Shown piece by piece: positions 12,171 through 25,803 of a stretch of 64,000 nucleotides of DNA. The stretch's first letter is position 1. Each line of letters starts with the position of its first letter. The DNA comes from Chlorops oryzae. Lineage: Eukaryota; Arthropoda; Insecta; Diptera; Chloropidae. The notes beneath the pieces were generated by a model, which did no database searches, had not been told where the DNA came from, and saw nothing but the letters and a program-made list of their open reading frames with translations. Position numbers and translations under genes: made by a program. The stretch covers positions 6,800,240-6,864,239 of the forward strand of contig CM035807.1 in NCBI GenBank assembly GCA_020466095.1. Reading direction: 5' to 3'.

Positions 12171-12882
12171 GAGTTTTAGAAGCTAAATCGAAGTACAGAT
12201 AAGGTATAAATAGATATCCAAGCTAGAACAACGAAAACGGCAGAATTTCGTTAAGGTAATGTTTTAACATATTTCAGGCTGAGGAAAAGGTATGTGTGCA
12301 ATCGCTTTGCCGATGTAAACTTCTTTACTTGTTTTTTTTTGATTAAGCAAATTCATAAATGAAAAATTCTTCAAATAGTCTAATCGACTAACAAATGTGT
12401 CAGAATTTTTTTTTTTTATTTATTTTCTAGCATTTGTTGAAAATCAAAAATTTTCGTTTTGTGACAGATTCAGAAAATCGTGTAATCAGTCAGCAAACCT
12501 AATTTGCTGATTTACAATTTTTTAGTAAATTCCTAGCAAATCTCTTTCAAAAAATATTTGCTGAATAGCATATCGTGTCATCTTAGCCTTACTAAAGCAA
12601 GTTCTTTTCGACATATTTTGCTAGTTTGGTTGGAATTTGTATAATATATGTTAAATTCTATATATTATAGACTACTTAATATATTTACCAAAAAAAAACT
12701 CATAATTAATTTTAGTATTATATAAATTTTAAGTCTATTCTTTTACGTGTAACCGTGTAAATAAGGTCTCAAAGCTAAAAATACTTGAAAGCGAATTCGC
12801 CCAATCCACTTGAGGAGCCAAAACAGTTTCACATGACGTAAACCAGGGTTGCCTTTGTTACGTTATTGCCACAAAAATCATG
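12171..12882. other. Intergenic / upstream of mRpL32
   Basis: AT-rich, with a few words recurring in inverted form (AGCAAATTC, TTTGCTGATTT). No core promoter element could be identified with confidence; the transcription start of mRpL32 presumably lies close to 12840-12880. Confidence 0.35.
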
Positions 12883-13604
12883 ATGTCTCGTTTCCTAATC
12901 ATAAATCGAATTTCTAGCTTTTTAACGCACTTGGAACAAACATTATTTCGTTCAGGAGGTCAGCCACCAGGTATACCCACAATTCTTTCTAAAGATTACA
13001 TTGATTTTATACTCACATTGCGTAATTCCAGCGGCTTTCGCGTTGGCAGGTGTTCCTAGTCATTATAACAGTACTTCGTACAATCAAACCCCAGCAAAGT
13101 GGGACCTTAAAGCCTTAATTGGCGATGGCTTCTTATGGGCTGTTCCAAAATACCGCCGCACGATCGAGCGGCGATTGAAGAGGAAATTCGGCACTCCAGA
13201 GTACGTTTCGAAGATATTAAAAGTCAAAACCAATCTGAGAAACTGCATAAAGTGTGGGCACGACCATGAAATGGGACTATTGTGTCGTAAGCGATTATGT
13301 ATTTTAGAAGGACCATTTTTAAAAAAATTTATTTCCAGCTCATTGTTACGAGAAAGTTCGCAAGGAAACGGAAGAAATGCAAGATAAAATACAAGAGAAA
13401 TTAGGACTGAATCCAATCGAACAGGAGGTAATCGTGCTCTATGAAGGTGAGAAGAGCAATCAGCCAAAGGAAAGCTTAGAGGGAAAGCGCATTGTCGAAA
13501 TGGAGAAACCTCGACCAATGTGGTTCTCACGAAATTTAATCCAACGCACGACACAGCAATCGAATGCCGAAAGCAAAGAAGTCAAACCAACCGATTTAGG
13601 TTGA
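12883..13604 (+). CDS. mRpL32: Mitochondrial large ribosomal subunit protein bL32m
   Basis: Three coding exons, 12883-12970, 13032-13286 and 13339-13604, joined by 61-bp and 52-bp GT-AG introns; phases agree and give 202 residues. The core ALIGDGFLWAVPKYRRTIE.. is followed by a zinc-binding set NCIKCGHDHEMGLLCPHC (CxxC..CxxC); the second CxxC is formed across the last splice junction (LLC-P-HC), which supports the exon model. The N-terminal ~45 residues are a likely mitochondrial presequence. Zinc-bearing L32 is a late-assembling component of the mitochondrial 39S subunit. An AATAAA lies at 13609-13614. The gene converges on the formyltransferase gene, with stops only 25 bp apart. Confidence 0.93.
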
Positions 13605-13629
13605 TCAAAATAAAACTAGCGTAGTACCT

Positions 13630-15073
13630 TTAAACAGAAATACTTTTTTTATTTTCAACAAAACATGTTTCAATGACTTTCGAGCTTCTTAAAAAACCAT
13701 TGTTAAATTCCATAGCACTCATTACCTTTCGTCCTTCCACACGCAATTTGTGTATTTCTATAAAAGAATCCGAGGCACAACGGACTAGAATGCATCTTCT
13801 TTCCTTAAGGTATATAAAAGCACCCGGTGTTTTGTAATTTTCTAAACTAAATTTCGATTCAATTGTATCAGGGAGTTTGATCTCAATTAATTGAACCTTT
13901 CTTCCATCGAATTTCGTCGTTAATTGCTTAAAGCCATACAAAGCACGATAGTGTCTGAAAATTTGTTCTGCTGTTAAATTTGACCAAATTACTTCAGTCA
14001 ATTCTTTTGTTACTTTTGGAGCATATGTTGCTTCACGCTCGATTTGTGGTTTCGCTTCATTTGACTTTACGTGATAATCTCTCAAAATTTCCAATAGTAA
14101 TTCAGCTCCTTCATGAGCAAGCTTTTCATGCAATTCTGGCAAAAAACAGTTCTCCTTTATAGGCACCGTACGTTGCGCTAGAACCTTAAAATTATTCCAT
14201 TTAAAACTTTTAAAAACGTTTAATTCAATTTCGTTTACTTACATCTCCGATATCGAAATGCTTTGGTTCTATTTTCATAATTGATACACCTGTCTCAGCA
14301 TCTCCATGCATTAGGGAGTATATTATCGGTGCAGCACCCCTCCAATGTGGCAGAAGACTAGCATGAAGGTTAATCATTCCACTAAAAGAGAAGATTCATT
14401 TTAATGAGATATCAAATTAGGTTTAATAAATTGGGCATCTTACAGAGGGAAGCTTCTAATTATGGAAGTCGGTATCATATGTCCAAATGAAACTACAACT
14501 CCCAGCTCATAGTCTTTACATGATTCCTCACTTGCAGGCCAACGAAAGAGCGGAATTTTATGCTTTTCTGCATAGACCCGTACACAATTTGCTGGATTTT
14601 TAAATGAAGTCACGACGCCGATTCCGGAGGGATTACTAAAAGAAGGATATTTTTTTCGTTAATGTGAATAGAAGTAATATATCAAATATGAAATATATTA
14701 ATCGAAAAAATACCTTTAAAATATATAATTAATGAGAATTATTTAATTAACCCTTTACTAGATGTTTTTTTTTTTAACAGAAACATATGGGTTCGTATGC
14801 GGTTATAATAAATCATTTGAAAATTATACACATATATAACTATATAACAAACGGTAAATACAAAAATAATAACATTTCATCGAAAAAAAACCGTTATCAA
14901 TTACCAATTTTGATGAATTTTCAATAGAGATGGCAAGGAGAAATTATCTGTACCGAAAAATAAAATCCTTGGGAGTTTGGACCGAATTTTTATCGACGTT
15001 GTTAAGTGTCTCTGTACAAGTTTCCTTTTATATTTAAAAAATAATTTGATAAAATCCGTTCCAAAATAATCAT
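13630..15073 (-). CDS. MTFMT: Mitochondrial methionyl-tRNA formyltransferase (frame break near the N-terminus)
   Basis: Four minus-strand exons: about 15073-14905, 14635-14444, 14381-14243 and 14184-13630, with consistent phases. Product features: [15 protein letters not shown] (Rossmann start of formyltransferases), [11 protein letters not shown], then [19 protein letters not shown] containing the catalytic Asn and His, and HFDIGDV with the catalytic Asp, followed by the C-terminal OB-like domain in the last exon. It formylates Met-tRNA for mitochondrial initiation. The open frame from the ATG at 15073 reads 23 codons to a stop at 15004-15002; the conserved frame starts just downstream. One missing base would join them and give ~351 residues, close to the family size. 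Alternatively a 5' intron supplies the start. Confidence 0.88.
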
Positions 15074-15099
15074 GTTACAAAATATAGAGCGGGAAAACA

Positions 15100-15152
15100 A
15101 TCGATGGTAATTTCGGTAGCATCGATAGTTTTTAAATCTTTCGATTATCGAT
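15100..15152. promoter_or_regulatory. Cluster of ATCGAT (DRE-like) motifs upstream of the formyltransferase gene
   Basis: Three ATCGAT words at 15100-15105, 15121-15126 and 15147-15152 lie 27-80 bp upstream of the ATG at 15073. DRE (WATCGATW) is a common housekeeping core promoter motif in flies, bound by DREF. The hAT element begins 25 bp beyond the last motif, so the promoter is probably short and now bounded by the transposon. Confidence 0.5.
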
Positions 15153-15177
15153 TGGTCTAAATATATATAATTCAAAT

Positions 15178-16067
15178 CAGGGACCATAACTGTTATAAAT
15201 TATATTTTAAAAATTACAATTTAAGTATTATTTTAAGAGTTTTATTATTTTAATCAGAAAATAAAAATTATTTTTTTAGTTTTATTTTTTACTCAGAAGA
15301 TAAAACTTATTCTTAGAGTTTTATTTTTCGATCAAGAAATAAAAATTAATTTTACGAGTTATATTTAATTTACTCAGAAGAATATTAATAACCTTATATT
15401 TTAGATTTTTAAAATTGGTTTACTCAGTAAATAAAAATTATTTTTCGAATTTATATTTACTTGCTCTGAAGATAAAAATTTATAACTTTATGATTAAAAA
15501 CTTTAATTTAGTATAAGCTCAATAAAATATTACAAATTGGTGTTCTTGAGTTGTTGTATGTTTACTCAGAAAATATTAATAACTCAATTGCATAAGTATA
15601 TTAACCTTTATGCTTTTCTTCATTAATATACGCTACTTGAAATAGGATAAAGTGATGAAATCGGATGATGATGAACACGAAGGAAATGAAAAAGTGCCAG
15701 AATGACAATCTGGCAACCCAACATCGATTGCAAATCCCATGAAAAATAATTGCCATAATTCTCTATGAACTAAATACTGCATACATGTTGTGATAACAAC
15801 ATAAATAACATTGAATACTATATATACATTTTGATGATTTTCATGAGATGAAAAAATTATAACTGTACCGAAAAATAATTGTTATTTCCTGATCGAAAAT
15901 TAAATCGACTTGTGAATTTCGTACAATTTTTTTTTTAATCAAAAATTATAAAATCTCTAAGAATAATCACTTACAAATACTAAGCTGTAAACATATAAAT
16001 TAATTTGTAATCGATAGTTTTAAAATTTTCGATATATGTCAAAAATAATTATTATTTTGGGTCCCTG
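15178..16067. mobile_element. Non-autonomous hAT element, 890 bp
   Basis: Starts with CAGGGACC and ends with GGTCCCTG, and is flanked by a perfect 8-bp duplication, ATTCAAAT, at 15170-15177 and 16068-16075. The interior is AT-rich, with imperfect tandem units at about 15240-15600 that share TTTACTCAGAAGATAAAAATTA-like sequence. No transposase. It lies just upstream of the formyltransferase promoter. Confidence 0.82.
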
Positions 16068-16075
16068 ATTCAAAT

Positions 16076-17254
16076 AGAAAAACTGACTGAGTCAAAGAGT
16101 CCTAGAAAATCCTAAAATCTAGAAAATTTTCTTAACAGATTGGAAAAAGGAACTCATTTTTGTACGTCAGATGATCAAGTACATTAAGATTTATCGTTTT
16201 AATAATATCAGTAACAAAAAAGTTTTGAAAAACTATTAGGTGAGTGGTGTTTCGACAGCTATGGTCGAACTATCGGAAGAGTCACATCTCTTGAAACGCA
16301 TCAGCTGATAGTTCTCGATATACCATGTAAGGGTGTTATAGTCAAAATCGACAGCACAATACCCGACATAATAATCGTGTGGCTGTATTTGTTAAGGGAT
16401 TTTTCTTAAATAAGCCACGCCCACTAAAAAAAAAAAAAATCGTGCATATGACTTTCGTTGGTCTTAAAGAACCCCAACTGCCAACTTCTGTGCAATTCCC
16501 CTTTGAATATTGGGTTTAAGACCATCCATTAGCCACGCCCACTTCTCAAATTATTGAAAATTAAAATAAATTCCTTAAATAAGCTAAAATTCTCAGCGAA
16601 ATTACGAATGCATTTATGATCTTCAGTGAAGTTTTAGGGTATAACATAGGAACACATGGGACCAAGTTTTTATTTTTAGAATATTTTAAATTTAAATTTT
16701 AAGGTTTGACCTTGTTTTGAGACATTCAACTTAATATCCCAGCAGTTAATATGAATTTCATAACGGACCCTACTTCTACCGGTTACCCTAAAATGTACCG
16801 ATCAAGCCTATTCTTAAACTTGTTCTTGTCCAAGTCTCTGCCAATCTTTATACTGAATTTCATCAAGATAGCTCAACTCCTTGGACAAGCTGACTCTAAA
16901 ATAAATTATGGATCGATTTTCAAGTATATTTTGTCAGATTCGTTTTCCTCTACCCGGTAATCAATCTTTTCCGATAATTTTATTGACAGAAAAATTGCGG
17001 CATCACAGGATTAAAGGAGAAATGTGGGTCTTTCCACTCGCCCTAATTACAAAAACATTTATAAAATGTAAAATATGATTTGGTGGCTCCCCTCTTCGAC
17101 CACCCCTCACTGCGATACTGACCACATCGTCTCGATTTCACCCTTCTATACAGGCAGACGGACGACACTGTTGCCAGCTAAGGGGAGTATCCTCTAAATT
17201 AAAAGACATTTATGATCTCTAGTGGAATCTGACTGAAGAAAAGTGGTCAGGGAA
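16076..17254. other. Intergenic, dispersed repeat fragments
   Basis: Includes GCCACGCCCACT twice (near 16412 and 16532) and an AGGCAGACGGACGACACTG stretch near 17152, words that look repeat-derived. A related (inverted) sense GGCGTGGTCGATTTTGATGA is near 6207-6226. A 69-codon ORF at 16751-16960 is not recognisable. No gene seen. Confidence 0.4.
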
Positions 17255-17479
17255 CATTTTAAGGGGAGCGGTACTAAATTCCCATTTACAAAATTCCCAG
17301 GGTACAAAATTCCCATTTACAAAATGTCCTATGACAAAATTCCCATTTTTATAAAATTCCCATTTTACAAAATTCCCATATGACAAAATTCCCATCTCCA
17401 AAATTCCCATTTACAAAATTCCCATTTACAAAATTCCCATCTACAAATCTCCCATTTACAAAATTCCCATTTTACGATG

Positions 17480-17497
17480 CATACGTACATACATGCA

Positions 17498-17529
<32 letters not shown>

Positions 17530-17710
17530 CATACATACATACATACATACATACATACATACATACATACATACATCATACATACATACATACATACATA
17601 CATACATACATACATACATACATACATACATACATACATACATACATACATACATACATACATACATACATACATACATACATACATACATAACATACAT
17701 ACATACATAT
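17480..17710. repeat. (ACAT)n microsatellite, ~230 bp
   Basis: Nearly pure tetranucleotide repeat, with rare interruptions (ACATATAC, ATCATAC, ATAACAT). It creates long spurious open frames of Tyr-Ile-His-Thr or Tyr-Val-Cys-Met on both strands. It lies inside the foldback element. Confidence 0.95.
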
Positions 17711-17720
17711 ACATATGTAA

Positions 17721-17806
17721 TGTAAACATTTAAAAGGGACATGTTGATACTGTGTAAAAGCGCGCGCTTTTACACAGTATCAACATGTCCCTTTTAAATG
17801 TTTACA
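17721..17806. repeat. 86-bp perfect palindrome
   Basis: Arms of 43 bp are exact reverse complements with no spacer; the centre is AAAGCGC|GCGCTTT at 17763/17764. I checked base pairing position by position across both arms. It could extrude as a cruciform. A fold-back read artefact in assembly is the main alternative. Confidence 0.9.
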
Positions 17807-18125
17807 AAATTCCCATATACAAAATTCCCATTTACAAAATTGCCAGGGTACAAAATTCACTGGGAATTTCGAAAAATGGGATATTTGTAAATGGGAATTT
17901 TGTAATATGGGAATTTTGTAATATGGGAATTTTGTAATATGGGAATTTTGTACCTGGGAATTTAGTACCCAACCCCATTTTAAGAGTGATGGGAAGAAGT
18001 TTTTGTTTCTAGAAGACTTCGAAATGGAATTTTTGGGAATTTTGGCCTTGCTTTAAGATATTGACGAGAGATATTCCCTCAAAAATCTCAACCGTCACGG
18101 ACGGACAATCGATGTTCCATCTGAA

Positions 18126-20817
<2,692 letters not shown>

Positions 20818-21244
20818 GAAGCATGAATTTTTTTTTTTTCTCAAAGCATTTGTACATAGATATAAATATTTTATAATTATAATTATTATTATTTTTTTTT
20901 TTATTTCAATTTTCCTGTCACTGCTGTGCCCCCCATGGAAGTCTGAGAACAGTTTCCAAATTCCATACATTTTAAGTATAAAGCTGAAAATGCCGCCTTT
21001 TTTCCCCCCATTTATTTTGTTGATTGTAAATCTTTATGCCTAATACATACATACATACATATGTCCATAACCAATTGTACTTAATGTCACATTAGCTCTT
21101 TAAGTATACCTTGTGCAATACAATGTATAACATATAATATTTTGTAAACATTTTCCACACACACACACACATATATATTTGTATAAAAAAAAAAAAAAAA
21201 TTATATCGTCATTGAAAAATTAATTTTTTTTTTTTTTTTTGTTC
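20818..21244 (+). other. Gfat 3'UTR and downstream flank
   Basis: T-rich and A-rich runs with a short (ACAT) stretch near 21043-21060 and (CA)n near 21157-21170. The exact polyadenylation site was not resolved. No other gene. Confidence 0.4.
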
Positions 21245-21255
21245 TACATTAAAAA

Positions 21256-21501
21256 AAAAGTGGCTCTGGGATAGCGTAGGGGATGCGTGCTATGCTCTTG
21301 ATCCCAGGGTCCGAGGTTCGATTCCCGGCACAGGCGAAACGGAGTGTAATGTTCCAAGCCTAGCACTGGTTTTTCAAAAAATCGCATGTTAGGGGCACAC
21401 TACATAAAAAGACATACACTCACACAAACACAAGAAAACCTCCTTGGTATCACAATGGGCCGATTATCGGCCTAAGTGGCAGCCACTTCAACCTACCTAC
21501 C
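21256..21501 (+). repeat. tRNA-derived SINE (family B) with target-site duplication
   Basis: Head GTGGCTCTGGGATAGCGTAG resembles box A and GGTTCGATTCCCGGC is a canonical box B. The 3' end GGTATCACAATGGGCC..CCTAAGTGGCAGC plus an ACCT tail is shared with SINE A and with the LINE end near 29500. A direct repeat, TACATTAAAAA, flanks it (21245-21255 and 21502-21512). No terminator or mature tRNA fold, so not a tRNA gene. Confidence 0.85.
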
Positions 21502-21512
21502 TACATTAAAAA

Positions 21513-22634
21513 GAGAATCAATGGTATTTAAAAAAAAAAAAATACCTTCTCCGGTTTAATGCGTCCAAAAGCAGTCGGTGATTGTAGATGTTCGCTTAAA
21601 TAACAGTTAATATCATCATAAAAATGGTAAAGGTCGAGCGATACCAGTTTTCTTTCAAATGATCATTTAAAATTTGAATAATCAATTTCTTACAGTCGCC
21701 GTCGTCGTCGTGGTCGATTGGATATGAAAAAGTTGTTTATAAAGCGTCTCAAGAGTTATACAGGGCAGGCTTTATAATAATTGACACGTATTTCTTCGCT
21801 GACGGCCTTGCTTAAACACGTTTCCCCGTTTCACTTTCAGCAACATATTAGTTTTGTTTTAAACATGTTTGTACTCCCAGCATGATAATGCAAACGAACA
21901 AGAAACATGTTTTAATTCGTTATGTTATTTAGCATGGACCTATATATATACAATATCGTAGTTTTTTTTATTCTCTTTTTTTTTTTTCTTACAAAGGTGG
22001 ATGCACAATAAATTGAATGAAAAATTGAAAGTTGTATGACGTCGTCTTGTTGTTCTGCGGGTTTTTCTTTTATGTCCCTTTTTTTTTTATACATAGAGTA
22101 GACAGACCACGAAGTATCTTGTAAGAAATAACGAACGAAACCACTTCTTTGCATTGGTTCCTTGTATTGATTTACCATAAAGTTGCATAACGATACATTT
22201 TTGTTGTTGTTGTCAACTGGTGTATACATGGTACATGAGATCTTGGGAAAAATTGTGGTAATACGTAAACGTTCATACACCAGGCAGTTCAAATGGTGAT
22301 TCTGATGCTGTTTCCATTCACGCAGAAGATCGATTAATAGTGCAGTAGAACCCGTTTAATTGGGGTCGCAAGGAACCTAGTTCCAGTAAGTAAGTTGTAG
22401 TAAGAGAGGGAGGGTCAAAATTGTAGATTTATTATATTAAAAGAATGAATTTTCTATACATAAAGTCGTACGTATAGAGTCAGACGAACCTGACCATACA
22501 AAAACGGAGGCGCAAAAATTGTCAAAATCTCCCTTGCGTAATGAATGGAAAAGTTTTTAATTTATAAAAAAAAAACAAAATTTATGCCTTAAATCTTAAC
22601 TGCGTGATGGAAGTTTTTTTATTAACCCATGATA
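21513..22634. other. Intergenic, one possible micro-exon pair
   Basis: Mostly AT-rich DNA. An ATG at 21624-21626 directly abuts a donor (GTAAAG), and a strong acceptor (TTCTTACAG) at 21695 opens a 39-codon frame to 21815; see findings. A minus-strand 126-codon frame (21912-22292) is not recognisable. A repeat word shared with 10958-10985 occurs near 22524-22551. Confidence 0.3.
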
Positions 22635-23973
22635 ACAGTTGGCTGATAAGTCCCCGGTCTAACAAATTGAAAAACACATTTTTCTTGTCAAAATTCGTTT
22701 TTATTATTCAACATAGTTCCCTTCAAGAGCGATACAACGATTATAACGACCTTCAATTTTTTGATACCATTTTGGTAGTACTCCTAAATCGGTTTTCCTC
22801 AAAATAAGGCCTCAGTTTCTGTGCGATCACCTCTTCATTGCAGCCAAATTTATTTCCCTGCGAGCATCCTTTTGAGGTCTGAGAACAAGAAAAAGTCGCT
22901 GGGAGCCAGATCTGGAGAATACGGTGGGTTAGGGAAGCAATTCGAAGCCTAATTCATGAATTTTTGCCATCGTTCTCAATGACGTTGTGGCACGGTAGCG
23001 ATTGTCTTGGTGGAACAACAACTTTTTTTCTTCTTAATATGGGGCCGTTTTGCCGCGATTTCGACCTTCAAACGCTCCAATAACGATCTATAATAGTCAC
23101 TGTTGATGGTTTTTTTTTCCCTTCTCAAGATAATCGATAATAAATTATTCCATGACCATCCAAAAAACAGAGGCCAATTAACTTTGCCAGCGGACTTTTG
23201 AGTCTTTCCACGCTTCGGAGAAAACGGATTTCACCGATCGCTGTCCACTCAGCCGACTGTCGATTGGACTCAGGAGTGTAGTGATAGAGCCATGTTTCAT
23301 CCATTGTCACATATCGATTCGCAAAAACATCGGGTGTATTGCGTAGTTAACAGCTGCATAACACGCTCAGAATGCATCAACACAGTTGTTGATTTTATGG
23401 TCAAATGTGAGCTCGCGCGGCACCCATTTTAGGCACGAGCTTTTATCCAAATAATTGATGAATGATATGACCAACACAGTTCCTTTGATATCTTTAAGGC
23501 CTCTGCTATCTCGATCAACTTCATTTTACGGTCAATTCAAAAATCATTTTTGAATTTTTTTGAATGTTTTCGTCGGTAACCACCTCTTAAATCGGGCGTC
23601 CACTGCGTTCACCGTCCTCCGTGCTCATTTCACCACGCTTGAATTTTGCATACCAATCAATTATTGTTGATTTTCCTGGGGCAGAGTCCGGAAACTCATT
23701 ATCAAGCCAAGTTTTTGCTTCCACTGTATTTTTCCCTTCAGAAAACAGTATTTATCAAAACACGAAATTACGCTTTTTTTCCATTTTTATTCACAATAAC
23801 GAAAAGTTTGCTTCACAAAAGACGCTCTATCTCACAAACTAATTGACTTACAGACGTTCAAAATTTTGACACGAATCATTTGATAGGTTGCCACTATATA
23901 AAAATAATTATGCATGTTAATACTAGCTGAACGCCATCTATGTGTCAGACCGGGGACTTATCAGCCAACCTGT
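22635..23973 (-). mobile_element. Defective mariner transposon, 1339 bp
   Basis: Inverted ends ACAGTTGGCTGATAAGTCCC (left) and, reading inward from the right, ACAGGTTGGCTGATAAGTCC, with TA at each flank (22633-22634, 23974-23975). The length matches full-size mariners. The transposase runs on the minus strand: MDETWLYHYTPESNRQS (near 23305) is the conserved mariner HDETW..YTPE region, and PPYSPDLAPSD (near 22930) carries the D34D motif. Stops and frameshifts break it, so it is non-functional. Confidence 0.9.
23100..23860 (-). pseudogene. Mariner transposase remnant
   Basis: Minus-strand fragments of the DD34D transposase are scattered over three frames. The open piece at 23310-23125 reads MTMDETWLYHYTPESNRQ and then leaves the conserved frame near SVERLKSPLAKL, where the expected PKRGKTQKSAGK text continues in another frame. 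Coding past that point is interrupted repeatedly, so no active enzyme is made. Confidence 0.8.
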
Positions 23974-24040
23974 TATATTTAATAATTGAAAAAACAAATT
24001 GTTTCGCTGTAAGTGGGTTTATTAACCCATTACTTTATGG

Positions 24041-24247
24041 TAAGACGGCCTCTGAGCCGTAGTTGGTTGAGATGCCAACTTACGAAGCGAGAGGCTGTTG
24101 GTTCATCTCCCAGCTGAGGTCGAGGATATTGTTTAATTTTTCTGTTTTTCTCTTTGGTTTACCATTTTTGTGGTATCACAAAGGGCCCATGTGAGACCTA
24201 AGTGTGTCAACCTTTATGGTGGCAGCCCATTAACCTAACCTAACCTG
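24041..24247 (+). repeat. tRNA-derived SINE (family A), full-length copy
   Basis: Head GGCCTCTGAGCCGTAGTTGG..GATGCCAACTTACGA with box-B-like TTGGTTCATCTCCCAGC, then a T-rich body and the tail TGGTATCACAAAGGGCCC..CCTAAGTGTGTCAACC ending in CCTAACCTAACC. It is the clearest copy of the family seen at 1-112 and 2555-3504. The target duplication is not clear here. Confidence 0.75.
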
Positions 24248-24879
24248 CCGTATGATATGTATATAAGAGGCTTCAAAAATAATTAAATATCGAGTTTCAT
24301 CAAAAAAACTACCTATATATATTTTTCCATCTATGGGTTCGTATGCGATAAAGGGTTAACAAAATGGTTGATATTGCTTTAATTTGCTTCTTTGAGAAAA
24401 AACTTTAATCAAATATGACAGGTTTATAAATCTTTTGACATCTCCAAATATTTATGTAAGGTTTTTCAAGGCTTTTTCTGCTTTGTGGCGTGTATTCGTG
24501 GCAGAAAATCATAGAAAGAACTTGTTATGAATGAATGTATTATCGAGAAATTAATCTGTTTCTAACACAAACATGTCATCACTTGCACGAACCAGATAAA
24601 TTGTCTCACTTATATTGATTATTGAGCTATTAATTCCCAATTACAGAGGTACCAAGCTAAATGAAACCATTAAAAAAATCGACAAAAAATTGGAAAAAAA
24701 TCTATTGCCCTATTTTAAATGAATATTGCCTGGAAATTGTTCTCCCAGAAATTTTTCTCCGCTGAAAAGGAGGATAAGTACTTTTGATTAAAAATTTTGG
24801 AAATTTTTGCTCCCTTTATATTCTCTTCCGAAGAAAATAAAATATTCAAATGTTTTCGAGATATAGCCATAAGTAAGTG
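24248..24879. other. Intergenic, nothing recognised
   Basis: AT-rich sequence with no ORF, RNA fold or transposon ends that I can support. Confidence 0.4.
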
Positions 24880-25030
24880 CGCAACTTAATTCTCGGCCAC
24901 ACTTTTTGAGATCGATTAAAAAAAGAACTGGAGCCAATTTGACTAAACCAAATACAGGGAGTTACTATATATACCAAGAACTTTGAGGAACTGCAGTCAA
25001 AATATTGGTTACATTCGACGACCTCACTGT
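24880..25030. repeat. Dispersed repeat R3, copy 1
   Basis: Starts GCGCAACTTAATTCTCGGCC and continues CACACTTTTTGAGATCGAT, AAAGAACTGGAGCCAA and GGTTACATTCGACGACCTCA. The same order of words occurs at 30009-30145 and 30676-30812. No inverted ends were seen and the class is unknown. Confidence 0.6.
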
Positions 25031-25060
25031 TTAATTCATTTCCTTAATACATCAATAGTC

Positions 25061-25667
25061 CGGTCAATTAGACCAAAAAATAAGTGCAGGTTACATAAAT
25101 TCCCACCAAGCTGAAAATTGGCATGATTGTTTAAAAATATAATAAAAATAAAATTGGAAAGTTCCCATCATTCCCCGTATGGAAAAAATTTTTCAAGGTC
25201 AAAGGTCAAAAAATCAGTTTTTCACAGATTTTCAGCAAAACGGTAAGTTTTATCCTAAAATTACCTTAGATGAAAATTGTAGATCATACGATTATCTACA
25301 AAAAATGTCTATAATCTTTTTTCCTACGAACTACCGTTTTGAGTATAACGATCAAAGTTGTAAAAGCTGTAACCGTCATAATATGCACACTTTTCACGCC
25401 ACCTATGAGGTAGTGTATTTAGCGCATTTTTTTTAACGTGGTTTCCAGTAGGCCTATTCCACGTATCAGTTGTGATCTTGTTTAATTTAAAATTACCGTT
25501 TTGCTGAAAATCGTGAAAACTGATTTTTTGACCTTTGACCTTGAATAAATTTTTCCATACAGGGGAATGATGGGGAACTTTCCAATTTTATTTTTATTAT
25601 ACTTTAATCAATCATGCCATTTCAGCTTGGTGGGAATTTATGTAACCTTGAATGTCTAATTTGACCG
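25061..25667. mobile_element. Foldback MITE, 607 bp
   Basis: Ends CGGTCAATTAGAC and GTCTAATTTGACCG are inverted repeats. Arms of roughly 200 bp pair across a 225-bp spacer: GGTTACATAAATTCCCACCA with TGGTGGGAATTTATGTAACC, and AAGGTCAAAGGTCAAAAAAT with its complement near 25525-25545. The 85-codon ORF inside (25179-25436) is a by-product. ATAG occurs at both flanks but the target duplication is not certain. Confidence 0.75.
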
Positions 25668-25803
25668 ATAGAAAATAATATTTTCTGTGCATTCAAAAAA
25701 AAAAAAATTTCTTCTTCGAAATTCATAATGCTACAGAAATCGCTGCCCATGAATTTAAGAAGGCAAAGTCTTTAGAAGTTTTTAAGACATTGTTAGTTCT
25801 AAT

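Larger units (their letters stand above)
17264..17975. mobile_element. Foldback (FB-type) element with minisatellite arms and 86-bp perfect palindrome
   Basis: Both arms are runs of about 11-14 bp units (ACAAAATTCCCAT on the left, ATGGGAATTTTGT on the right). Ends are GGTACTAAATTCCC and GGGAATTTAGTACC, and the element is flanked by a 9-bp direct repeat, CATTTTAAG, at 17255-17263 and 17976-17984. Between the arms are a (TACA)n tract and a perfect palindrome. Arms made of short tandem repeats are typical of Foldback-type elements; that assignment is by architecture only. Confidence 0.7.

Noticed and set aside
17365..17742. Long open frames of repeated MYVC or HTYI on both strands
   Set aside because: They are read-through of an (ACAT)n microsatellite inside a foldback element; no coding signal.
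25179..25436. 85-codon plus-strand ORF
   Set aside because: Lies inside the foldback MITE 25061-25667.
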